From Plantago elongata (lineage: Eukaryota; Streptophyta; Magnoliopsida; Lamiales; Plantaginaceae), in the NCBI GenBank assembly GCA_036897095.1, contig JAYMSP010001384.1:1-32812 (forward strand): DNA of 32,812 nt. Reading direction: 5' to 3'. Below are positions 10,560 through 20,782 of the stretch, in pieces. The position numbers and the translations under genes are program-made. The notes beneath the pieces are model-generated. The model had not been told where the DNA came from. It worked only from the letters and a program-made list of their open reading frames with translations, and did no database searches. The first letter of the stretch is position 1. Every line of letters begins with the position of its first letter.

Positions 10560-13500
10560 ATGATGAGAGGATCAAACTCCATTGCAAGTTTAGACAGCAA
10601 CACTAGCTTACAGGAGGAACTTGAGTTATTGCTTCTACAAGAGCAGCATAATCGTCGATTAATTCTGGAAAGAGAACGAGATGTCGACCTAAATCGGAGC
10701 GGTAGTGCTCCTCCTACGGTAGAAGGTGCATTACATGCTGCAGGGAGTCTGTTTGGGAATCCTAATTTTGCTCGGTTCGATGATAGTAGTAGCAGTAGTA
10801 ATTATAATAGTGGTGGTGGTGGAATTTTGACAGAAGAGGAAATTAGGTCGCATCCTGCTTATTTGGAGTATTATTATTCGAACGAGAATCTTAATCCGAG
10901 GCTCCCCCCTCCTTTGTTATCGAAAGAGGATTGGCGGCTCGCACAGAGGATCAGGGCTTCAGGGTTGTTGGAAAGTGGTGGAAATGCGTATATGTACGCG
11001 ATGCATCATCAGGGTGTCAAGACTGGAGAAGACAAAATGATTGAGTTGAGAAAAACTGCTTTAAGAAATATTTCTAGGAAGAATTCAGCTGATATGTTGG
11101 ATAAAATGTCAAGTGGTTCGGCTGGGGCCTCGAGTTCTGGATTGAAGTCTAGACGGAAGAGTTTCGCGGATATTCTCCAGGTTATAACTCTTTCTTCTCT
11201 TTATTGTCCATACGTTTACTATTCATCTCCTTTCCATCTATGCTTGTATGCGAAAACTTCAGATTTTTGTAAAACTGATCAACTGAAGTAGTCTTAAAAA
11301 ATGATATATGCACGGTGTTTGCAAAAGGGCGCGGTAAAGTAGAGATCTTTTTAAGCAGGAAATCATAGGAAGCTGCTTCTATTTCAAATAATCGATCAGT
11401 TTAGAAACACTAACTGTCGTGTTTGTTGGTGATCTTTGTTGAAATCAGCGAAGCCTAATTGATTGTGCCGATGAGCATTCTCGTAAATCTGTGTTGATAT
11501 TCTTTTCACGTTATTTATGCTGTGTTTTCTCATGTCTATGACAATCTGATACTTCATAGATCATGTTCCCGTGCTTTTTTTGAATAGGTGACCGTAAACA
11601 GATTTGTCATCTAATTTTTAAGCAACATTTCCATAATTTTTTTTGTTTGTAACTCTGCAAGAGGAGTTATTAACACTTTTCTTGCAACATTTATATAATC
11701 TTTAAGCAACATTTACATAATCTTTAAGCCTATTTTTCTTGCAATTACACAGTCAAGGCATACAACTATTTACATTTGAAGAGTAGAGTAGGTATCAAGT
11801 CTTGTTTGCATTGCAGAAGCATGAATGTGGTAGAGAACCTAGTTTTGTTCTCATCGTATGTTAAGTTGCATGTCTTTCTTAGTACAAGTGAATCTTTAAA
11901 TAATCACCTCTTTGGTGGATGCATGTTTCAATTTCCCCAGGAAGGGCTTGTGACATCGGGTCTTTCACGCCCAGCTAGCCAGAATTCCATTCCTGAAGCT
12001 GCAGACTCTCCTAACACTGCCAATGTTGGCTCAACTCCGTTCCCGTCTCCAAGTCGTTCTGGTACTGGTCTCCCTACAGCTCGTAGTGGAATTCATCTCG
12101 CTAATAATGTCGAACCTATGACATCAGATGCTCCTAATATTCCTTCATCAGGAATTTTCGAGATATCTGAGATTGCTGCTTCACTTTCCGGATTAAACAT
12201 GTCAAAAGGTCAACTTCATGCTGAAGATTACTTGAACCCCTTACACCAAATCGGAATGCTAATTAGTCATCAGAAAAGTCAGCAGCAGCACCAGCAGCTT
12301 TTAGAGAGGTCTAGAGCAGAAATTTTGGCCAAAAGCATTAATTATTCTCATAGGTATAATGGATCAACAGGAAACCTAAATACATTAAACTCGCTTTCCA
12401 ATGATCGTACGGGGTTGCCAAGAAGGACATCGTCAACAAGCAATCTTCAGGGGCCACTTGAACCTCCTCCTGGGTTTAGAAAATTAGACGATACAAGAGC
12501 CAGGAGCCAAGGGAATGGTTTTTCTGGTAAGATATTTTATCTCATATATTGCTGTGCCTGTTTCCAAAAACATCAGATTATTGTGAACTGATTAAATTAA
12601 GCCAAATCAGGTTAAAGTGGATTTCAAGTATGTATGGTGACCATTCTTTAAACGTGCTGGAAAATATGGATTCTGAATGACCTATCTAGCAGCTTGACAA
12701 AATTCCGTTTTTGATAACCGGTTTAGGTGATTCAGAGAAAGATTAGCTATAATCTGTTCTAAAGAAGCTCTTGCAAACAGAGAAACTATATGTGGATATG
12801 CAATTAATCGAAACTTTTGTTTAGGTTCCAAAAGGCTTATAACCATTAATGATCTGAATTGCTGGTTCTTGTTTGCATTCGTTCCTGATTAATTTGTTTA
12901 ATGTTGCATGAATCTTTCTTGGTAAATCGTTTGATGTTCCCATAGGTACAGTTTCACCTGGTGCTACTGATGATGAGAATCTTAGAAATATCAATCAGGA
13001 TCATATTCCTATTATGGATCCGTGTTATGGTCAATATATTCATGGAAGGAATGTGTCACATCTTTCAGAGAATCCTTCTCAAGGAAGATCTGTTGGAAAC
13101 ATGCTGGATTTTGCAAGTGTGCAAGCCCTAGAGCACGCTTATATCGAGGCAATGATTCTGCAACAGAAGCATCAATATGAATATCTGCTTTTATCTAAAC
13201 CTAGCAACCCTTCAACCCCGCATCGAGGTAGCCAGATGAGAGGTGCTCTGCCTCAGAATGAGAAAACCGCTCAAAGTCACTCAACTTTAAGAACACCTAC
13301 AAAAGGAGAATCCAACAACTCATTGAATTTGCAAAGTGGAAGCAGTGCAAAAGGAAGGTTTGAATCACTTCTAGATTTGGTAAAAAGCAATAAGACCAAA
13401 TCTGTAGAACTTTCAGACGTTCTAACTCATGTTGTTGAGTTCAGGTATGTGACCAGCAACGCCCGCATTGATTTCCATTTTAGTGTCTTTAACTTCTAAG

Positions 13501-15336
13501 AGCTATGTATTCGTCTCTGCATAGTACGGATCAATATGGTAGTCGCTTCATTCAGCAGAAGCTTGAGACTGCTACTGTTAAAGAAAAGATTAAGATATTT
13601 AGAGAAATTATTCCACATGCTCGTGCTTTGATGATCGATGTCTTTGGAAATTATGTTATACAGAAGGTACAATGTACTAAATTTCATGTACTGTATAATC
13701 ATGTAATATGTTTCTCTGGTAAGCTATAGTTAGATACGTGTATGTGATGAGGATTGCTTTCATCGCTTTTTCAGTTCTTTGAGCATGGTACTGAGGGTCA
13801 AAGGAAGGAATTAGCCAGAATTGCCATCGGCCATGTTCTGTCGTTAAGTCTGCAAATGTATGGTTGCAGAGTAATACAAAAGGTTTATTCTTTGCCTTTG
13901 TATCTTCTACTTTGTATTACAGCCACTACTCGCTTACTGATACATGCACCTTTTAATTCTCAATTGTTGTTTCTCAGAAAACATTTAAACTCTCCAGGAA
14001 AAATTATTATACATGCATAATTAACAGACTTGAAGGATCGTGTAAAGTCCTATGATGCATTTATCTTTTCTAGCAATGCAATTGATGTTTAGTGAAAAAG
14101 ATCAAAATAAAAAGGACTCTGAAAGGATTTGGAGGAATATTGTTTTTGAGCAAGCTTTCCTTTTTCTTGCTTCTCATTATCATTGAAAACGGAAAAATAA
14201 AGAAAGGTGTTTCTGTTTTGCATTTCTAGTGGTTTTTATGGTTAATGTCCCCGTATGATTTTGATAACAGGCCTTGGAAGTGGTTGGTTTGGAGCTGCAA
14301 GCTGAGATGGTAAGCGAGCTTGATGGTTCAGTGATGAAATGTGTACGTGATCAGAATGGTAATCATGTGATCCAGAAATGCATCGAGTGTGTTCCTCAAC
14401 ATCTAATTCACTTCATAACATCTTCATTTGTGGGTCATGTCGTTACTTTATCCACACATCCTTATGGATGTCGCGTCATTCAGGTCATAATCCTTTTCTT
14501 TAATTGTTGCTTCATGTGATACTAAGGTATACTTTACACTAACTTTTCTCTGTTTAATAGAGGGTTCTTGAACACTGTGCTGATCCGAAAACTCAAAAAC
14601 TCATCATGGATGAAATACTGAACTCTGTCTGTAACTTGGCACAAGACCAGTATGGGAATTATGTCATTCAGGTACTTTATCCTCGTTTACCTTAATGATG
14701 AAACTCCTTGCGAATCTTGATGTATAGCCTTCATCATCTTGATGCTTATTTTCATGAATTTTGTTCAGCATGTCTTGCAGCATGGTAAACCTCATGAGCG
14801 GTCTGTAATTATCAACAAGCTTGCAGGGCAGATTGTGAAGATGAGTCAGCAAAAGTTTGCTTCGAATGTTGTTGAGAAATGTTTAGTATTTGGCGGTCCA
14901 GAAGAACGTAAACTCCTGGTGACTGAAATACTTGGTTCAACCGATGAAAATGAGCCTCTACAGGTATGTACTGAACATGTCTAGGTCAGCTTCAAGTGTG
15001 ATAATATCATAATCTTGAATTGTCTACAGTACTGTTTTAAATGAATTGCGCCTTTCAGGCTATGATGAAGGACCCGTTTGGAAATTACGTTGTCCAGAAG
15101 GTACTCGAGACCTGTGATGCCCAGAACCGCGAATTGCTTCTCTCTCGCATCAAAGTTCACTTGACTACACTCAAGAAGTATACATATGGTAAACATATTG
15201 TATCCCGTGTTGAAAAGCTCGTGGCAACTGGAGGTAACAGTTCAACAACCTTACTTTTTGCAATCAACTCTTCTTTGATCACATAATCTCATTTGCAGAA
15301 AGGCATGCAACAGAACCCTCTTCCTGTTCCTCCTGA
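10560..15336 (+). CDS. Pumilio homolog (PUF-family RNA-binding protein), APUM1-6 type
   Basis: Ten exons give 895 residues: 10560-11180, 11941-12526, 12946-13444, 13525-13666, 13775-13882, 14271-14483, 14561-14671, 14769-14963, 15059-15233, 15299-15336. All introns are GT-AG and the frame is kept throughout. The long low-complexity N-terminal half includes the plant Pumilio signature [13 protein letters not shown] and poly-Ser/Gly runs. The Pumilio homology domain covers about residues 540-885. Its eight repeats have base-reading triplets S-R-Q, N-Y-Q, C-R-Q, N-H-Q, C-R-Q, N-Y-Q, S-N-E and N-Y-Q. By the known PUF code (repeat 8 reads the 5' base) these predict the target UGUAUAUA. The family binds mRNA 3' UTRs in the cytoplasm and promotes decay or translational repression. 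Exon 4 is placed at 13525 because it gives [16 protein letters not shown]; an ATG at 13505 is intronic. The subtype (perhaps APUM4-like) is unsure. Confidence 0.94.
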
Positions 15337-15768
15337 GACAAATCTAACCAGCCTCGATCGTATTTCAAGTTTTGTACATTTGAGGACTATAGCGGAGTAC
15401 ATCATGGCTACTGGTCATGATTGAGGTGTAGGTTGTTTGCTGTAATAAGATAGCAGGGATGCATTATTTCAATTCGTTATGTACAGATTCTGCTAGTTGA
15501 GTATTTCGCTACTGCAGTAGTTGTAAAATTTTGCACATAATAGCCTGAACAGCACAGGCAGTTTTGTAGAGATCTGGCATTTGACTTTTGATTTTGTATA
15601 CACATTGATCAGTTTTCTTGCCAGTTATTGTATTTCTGGCAACTCTATTGCCGATTCATGGCGTTATCGTTATGCTGTTTGTATTCGATTTGTTTTTGAG
15701 AATGTAAAAACATAGAGAAAGTAAGCAAGTTGAAATTGAACACCGAGTACTTTTAAAGAGAAATCAAC

Positions 15769-15776
15769 TGTATATA
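15769..15776 (+). promoter_or_regulatory. Candidate Pumilio response element TGTATATA downstream of the PUF stop
   Basis: An exact match to the eight-base site predicted from this protein's own repeats lies 433 bases after its stop codon, on the sense strand. Whether the 3' UTR reaches this far is not known. AT-rich DNA yields such 8-mers by chance every few kilobases. Confidence 0.35.
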
Positions 15777-16090
15777 TGCTGTCAGTCCATGTCGATGTGA
15801 ATCAACTGGTACGCAATCTGCAGCGTTTCTTGCTCGACTTGCAAGAGACTATTATCATCTGGGCAGTGAGTTATTTTCTTTAAAACTCTGCCCTTAGTTT
15901 AGTCTGTCCATAACGCAATACTTTGAAGAAAAGACTGTTCACTGAAAGTTGAGCATCAATCATCAAATCAAAGCAAAAACCGCAACTGAGTGCAGAAAGC
16001 TTCAGGTCAATTCAATTATTTCATAGATAGCCAAAATACAAAGAATGTACAATGATAATATAAATATGATGTATTAATGTATATAAACTC

Positions 16091-16098
16091 TATGTACA
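16091..16098 (-). promoter_or_regulatory. Candidate Pumilio response element TGTACATA in the OTU 3' UTR
   Basis: On the minus strand this reads TGTACATA, which fits the general PUF site TGTANATA. It lies about 77 bases after the OTU stop codon, so it is very likely inside that 3' UTR. A chance match is possible. Confidence 0.35.
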
Positions 16099-16174
16099 AC
16101 TACAAATATGTTAGGAAGAAAGAATATATCATTTCATCAAAATTGTTATTTACATTAGGAAGAAGAGTTCAAGT

Positions 16175-18461
16175 TTAAGACCGCCACCAGCTTTTCTTTT
16201 TCTTGCTCTCCTTCACAGGCAACTCTACACGAAGAAAGAAGGTGATTGAGTTTGAAGAACTATGCATTTAGAAAATTTTGCAAGAAATAACAAGAGTGAA
16301 ACGTAAAGGAAAGTAACCTCCTAGTGGATAGATTGAATTATAGTGCACTTCGGCCCAGAAGCTCAAGAATATGGCTGTGTTTGCATACAATGAAGAGCTT
16401 ACATTCAGTCGACCGTAAAAGAGAAAAAATTGAACATTTGGGCAATAGAATGTAGAAAAGAAACATGAAGATATACTTACTTCTATCCGACTTCTGAGAT
16501 TGTGGAAGAATCTCAATATAGCAGGTGTCCTTGAATGAAGTGATCATGAATATCTTGATGCCATACTGCGATAAACAAATGCACATTCACCAATCAAGGA
16601 ATAGACAACAATCCGTTTTTTTTTTAAATTAAAAAAAGCACAAGAAAAGAAAGAAGCATAACCATACCGAATCTGCAGCCGCCTGTAATGTGACGTGGTC
16701 GCCCCATTCCCCATTTCTGTAGTTACTCAAAGTTGATTAGAGGAGAATCCAAAACTTTACTATAACGAAAATTGAAATTATAAAAGTGAATTGGGTATAG
16801 AATGTAACTTTACTTGCTCATTTTCTTCATGTAATCACTATAAGCCATGGGGACGTAGTTTTCATACAAATCAGGCCGTAACTTCAACTGTCATCGAAAC
16901 TTAAGTAGCATTAATGGAAAAAAAACCACCGACTGTATTTCCAGGACAAGAAAACCATGTCATGTAAAATCACAAGCAAACCTGATTGACAATTTGTTCT
17001 CGAACAAATTTATGATGCTCCGAAGTTCGATATATTTGATCTGACAATGATCGAAACTGCAGGAAAAGGAAAATTAACATTCAATCTAAAAAGTGCATTA
17101 AACGAGTACGCGACATGATCTGCATATCTACTCTCTATGGGTTAGGATAGATTTAGTAAACTAACCTGACAATTACCATCTCCTGAAATCTTGAGTTCAA
17201 CTAGTTCATACAAATCTAATCTGATGTAAAAGAAAAATAGATGTAAGAATCAGAGAACAAGAAGAAAGAAGTATTCCTATCAACCTATTCAAGGAACATT
17301 CATTACAAGTCACAACTGAGAAACCCAAAGAGATTGATGCATGATAAACATATCTTCCAACTTGTCCTTATTTCACAAGTTAGATCTTGTTATTTATGTT
17401 ACAGCAATTACAGAGGATAGTACTTACACAAGTTAGATCTGATTATTTATGTTACGGGCCAAATCTTCATTTTGATTCTCAGTGTGATCTAATTTCACGA
17501 TTTGTAGTGAAAATAATGTGATATCGGTTAAGAAAGAATATCTGCTTATTGACAGCTCATCTTTATAGGTAAACGATGTCCTTGTCTCCTTAAGTTTACT
17601 ACTAGAGTACTAGGTTCAAAAGAAACTACACAGGCAATTATATCAAATTATATAACTATTAAATGGAGATGGCTCGCGATTCATAGTCAACAAAGTTAAA
17701 TAGGGAAACAAGTCGTTAAAAGACCTGTTTCGTAGCCTCTCATGATCAGTTGTGGCTTCATCAGCAGACGGTATTTCTCCGTTAATTTTAGGAACATGCT
17801 GCAAAGTGATAGAAGTGGCATCAATATCAAGATCAGCACTAGACCAAATGCAAGAGACTGGTTCAGATGAGTTGAGAGACCACTTAGCCAAAAAGACATG
17901 AATATCTAGTTTCATATTAAATTTAAATATCAGACCCTAAATATAAGAAATCTAACTTACAGGAAACGGAACCATCTGATTCAGCCTTTTCCCCAGTTCA
18001 CCATCAATAGCCGATTCATTTTCAATCTCCGGGTAATAATTTTGTTCTTCACTGTCCATACTCAAATCTTCAAAGTCCAATTGAACTTCTTCATGTGAAA
18101 CCCTCCCTTGTTCATTACTTTCAAACCAATTAGGTTGCTCCGTGCTGATATTGTAATGCCTTTTAGAAGGCCCAAGCCAATCCTGAGCAAGAATAGACTC
18201 CTTTTGATACTGTTCGCCTGAAACTGCATAACCAGAGGACTCTGCAGCTTCGACTCTCGCTAATTCTTCTTGAAGAGTATGAGCTATTACCTCATCATTC
18301 TCCACTATAGGCTCGCAATAACCTTCTTTCACTGACTCGGTTCGGCAATAATCATTCTGGTAAAAAGTAACACTTTCTGGAGACCCGTCATTCGAAATAG
18401 AGCAGTCTATGAGGTGAAGGCCCCATCGAATAACATCTGGATCCGGCTCATACATTCTCAT
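16175..18461 (-). CDS. OTU-domain deubiquitinating cysteine protease (plant OTU9/10-like)
   Basis: Nine exons on the minus strand give 339 residues: 18461-17961, 17798-17725, 17220-17166, 17056-16982, 16887-16814, 16716-16668, 16565-16481, 16374-16318, 16224-16175. All junctions are GT-AG and in phase. The start MRMYEPDPDVIRWGL is the first ATG of the open frame. The acidic N-terminal half has a helix-like ENDEVIAHTLQEELARVEAAE. The OTU core begins PSADEATTDHERL. The catalytic residues are in SGDGNCQFRSLSDQIY (D206, C209) and WAEVHYNSIYP (H315). Between them lie the conserved NGEWGDHVTLQAAAD and TSFKDTCYIEILP. The C terminus is Lys-rich and ends KKKKSWWRS. The family cleaves ubiquitin chains; the substrate here is unknown. 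The choice among OTU9-12 is from memory of domain order and is not certain. Confidence 0.94.
17371..17456. repeat. Short direct duplication in an OTU intron
   Basis: CACAAGTTAGATCT followed by a TTATTTATGTTAC block occurs twice, about 55 bases apart, in the intron between the second and third coding exons. The copies differ at a few bases. Confidence 0.6.
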
Positions 18462-19670
18462 TTCTTTTATGTAGAATCTCGTGCAGCGTTTTTGAAGTTC
18501 AGTCAACTAATTTTCTCAACAAGAAAACATTCTTTCTACCTTAAAAAACTGACATGCAAAAACTCAGATGAAGAGGAATGAACACAAACATAAGAAGGAA
18601 TTCAATATGGGTACAAGGTATCAAAACTAAATAAATCAAATAACACCACTACACAGAATCAAACTCAAGCAAAGTTGACAGGCATAAAATCACCATTATG
18701 CCAAAGATCACATCAGCAAAATACACCACTTAACTAGATAACAAAATGAACAAAAAGACGTGCACATGCAATCTCATCCGCCTCACTCAACCTAATTAAT
18801 TCCTCAACATTGCTTTCCTAATCATCTCAAAACAAACTGTGTAGAACTCAAACAGTTGCAAGCTTTACCTTGCACAAACTTCCAGTTTTGAAAAGAAAAA
18901 ACAATCCTAAATGAGATTCCAATTTAAGCTATTCAGTTTTCTCGGCCTAATCGCCTAGACATCTTTTCTCTTCCCTTGTGAATCTTCTCGAAGTGAAGAG
19001 TCAAGAGAAGGGAGACTTCCAAGAGATGAGACGAATTGATCATCAGAAGATGCCAAGATCATGTATTCCAATATCACACCAAAATAATGCTCCCTATATA
19101 ACCAAACCAATATCTAAGATGACACATCAATTCTTGCAAGTCGAAACGACCTTACTCAGCCTACCTAATCGCGTCCTAAACGCCAACAACTACTCACAAT
19201 CTTACAGAAACAATTCCTAAAGTTAAATTCCATCCAGTTAACTCATCAAACCTTCACCTAATACACATGCATATCCGCAAATAAACAAACCAAAAATCAT
19301 AAATACGATTCCGATTTCCAACACCACCTATTCAAACAAAATCATACAACTCCAGAAAAACAACAGTTTCAAACATCACGCCTAAATTACTAAATCAATA
19401 TTGAATACGGAACATTCATTACATGAAAATCCAAACAAAAACCTAACCAAAACAGCAAAAGATGATTCCATCCCTACCTCAATAATCTAGAAACACAAAA
19501 CCCACATGGCGAAACCTCAACCCCTTGATCATCATCAACAATCCAACATAGATATAATAAAAATATAACAAAAACGCAATTGGAGGGAAAAATTAGGATA
19601 AGTATGAATTAGGTGACATACCCTGGAATTGGATTGAAAACTAAGCAACACAAAGATCTTGCGGAAGGAA
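18462..19670 (-). other. OTU gene 5' leader with probable 1.1-kb leader intron
   Basis: On the minus strand a donor GTATGTCACC follows AATTCCAGG (exon end at 19622). An acceptor AAATTAG precedes 18506. This implies a leader intron of about 1115 bases (18507-19621) and a 45-base leader segment before the ATG at 18461. The 18.5-19.6 kb stretch itself is AT-rich with no reading frame of interest, which fits an intron. It is inferred from splice motifs only. Confidence 0.55.
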
Positions 19671-19697
19671 AAGTAAAAGGAAGGTGACTGTTATGAA

Positions 19698-19703
19698 TAT
19701 ATA
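19698..19703 (-). promoter_or_regulatory. Candidate TATA box of the OTU gene
   Basis: TATATA on the minus strand lies about 75 bases upstream of the predicted end of the first leader exon. That gives a transcription start near 19670. The choice rests on position and motif only. Confidence 0.35.
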
Positions 19704-19887
19704 GTTTGTTATGGACGTCAAATACGACGGCGTTTTCAAGAATTCAATTTGGTGATATGATCTTCAAATCAGTTACTGTAGATTCGAGCACACGCGTCAT
19801 GTTGGTGGAGCAGTTGTAGAAGATCACGTGAAGGCATGTTAATGGTCCGTTTGGTGAAATCGAATGTCGAATTTCAAATTTAATATA

Positions 19888-20185
19888 TATTTCTTTTTTT
19901 TTTTCAAGAAAGAATGACTTTTCATTCATAAAAGAAAGTACAATGTTGAAGAAAGAAAGCTTCAACAGAAAGATAACAGCTAACAGGAGTTGTAATTATA
20001 TCTGAACAAATAAACAGGTCCTATGGCACACTAGATATGTTCTGTAAATTCAAAAGGTAGACTCCCATAACCAGTAGAGTTCCTCCCAATGTTGCGGCTT
20101 AGAGCATCCGCGCCATGCCGTTCGCTTAACGAGGCCTGTATATTGCTGATCTGTTGGTATAAGTGATCAGCTAGGCCCGGGGATT
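19888..20185 (-). mobile_element. 5'-truncated LINE tail (RNase H end plus poly-A)
   Basis: On the minus strand the reading SLSERHGADALSRNIGR resembles the terminal RNase H motif of plant LINEs (normally a 'GN.CADALAR'-like segment). A TAG stop follows near 20029, then about 120 bases of 3' UTR and an A-tract, seen on the plus strand as the T-run at about 19892-19904. The left boundary (poly-T) is clear; the right boundary is a guess. The element lies upstream of the OTU gene. Confidence 0.5.
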
Positions 20186-20782
20186 TGCAGCCTGAATTGT
20201 ATTAGTTCCAGTGTGTAACAATCAAATATAACATAATCTAAATAAAACAAACTGCCGTTTGTAAGACTAATCTGAGGCCCGTACTTGCACAGTTTCCTTA
20301 AAACAATTACGCCCCCTCACCTATGGTGCTTTGAGGATTCACTAGACGCTTGTTTTCCAGGATATAACGGTCGAAACCTAACTGGTAAGCTGCACTACTT
20401 AGATGTTCTGGCGAACTTAAATTATGACTGGATTATCTGAGATTGAAGGAAGGAGAAGAAAACAGAAGAGAAGAGTTCTTTTGGTGCGAAACTTCTACTT
20501 CAACACTGAGACTTTTTTATAGATGAGGAATGGAGTGGGTAATGAAAATCTCAATTAACTACACCAAGTAATGGGTGCACTTCAATGGTGTAAGTCATGT
20601 CATTCATTGTGCCAGGTAGTGGGCAACAATGAGAAGAGTTACAGAATATGAAGAGTCCATTAAGAAAGTTCGGGAAGAAAAAAGTTCAGACAATGAGCAA
20701 AATGTTGACACTTGCGGGCCAGCCGCTTGTGCCTATTTCGGTCCAGCATTCGTGTATGCAGGTCGCGCACGCTCACTCGCAC
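20186..20782. other. Unassigned stretch, possibly a solo LTR on the minus strand
   Basis: No coding frame is convincing. On the minus strand a CTATAAAAAAG box (about 20515-20525) is followed by a CT-rich stretch and then by a block with AGTGAATCCTC and TTTAAGG. This layout resembles a Copia-type LTR (U3-TATA-R), but no termini or internal domains were found. From about 20700 to 20782 the DNA is GC-richer and directly borders the Gypsy LTR. Confidence 0.25.

Larger units (their letters stand above)
15337..16174. other. Convergent 3' UTR region between the PUF and OTU genes
   Basis: No gene. It must hold the 3' ends of two tail-to-tail transcripts, PUF on plus and OTU on minus. No single strong AATAAA signal stands out, as is common in plants. 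Several TGTA cores occur on the plus strand after the PUF stop (for example TGTACATT near 15373, TGTATACA near 15596). Confidence 0.5.

Noticed and set aside
11776-11940. Coding sequence upstream of PUF exon 2
   Set aside because: It lies before the acceptor TTTCCCCAG. Exon 1 joins directly to EGLVTSG in frame, and the upstream part does not resemble the family.
13505-13524. Start codon for a separate PUF-domain protein
   Set aside because: An acceptor TGCATAG just after it gives the conserved [13 protein letters not shown] junction, so this ATG is intronic.
16268-16586. Minus-strand frames of 82 residues as independent genes
   Set aside because: They are read-through of OTU exons into introns; the spliced model explains them.
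18462-18506. N-terminal extension of the OTU protein (TELQKRCTRFYIKE)
   Set aside because: There is no ATG in this open stretch, only a TTG. It follows directly after a splice acceptor, so it is leader; the first ATG is at 18461.
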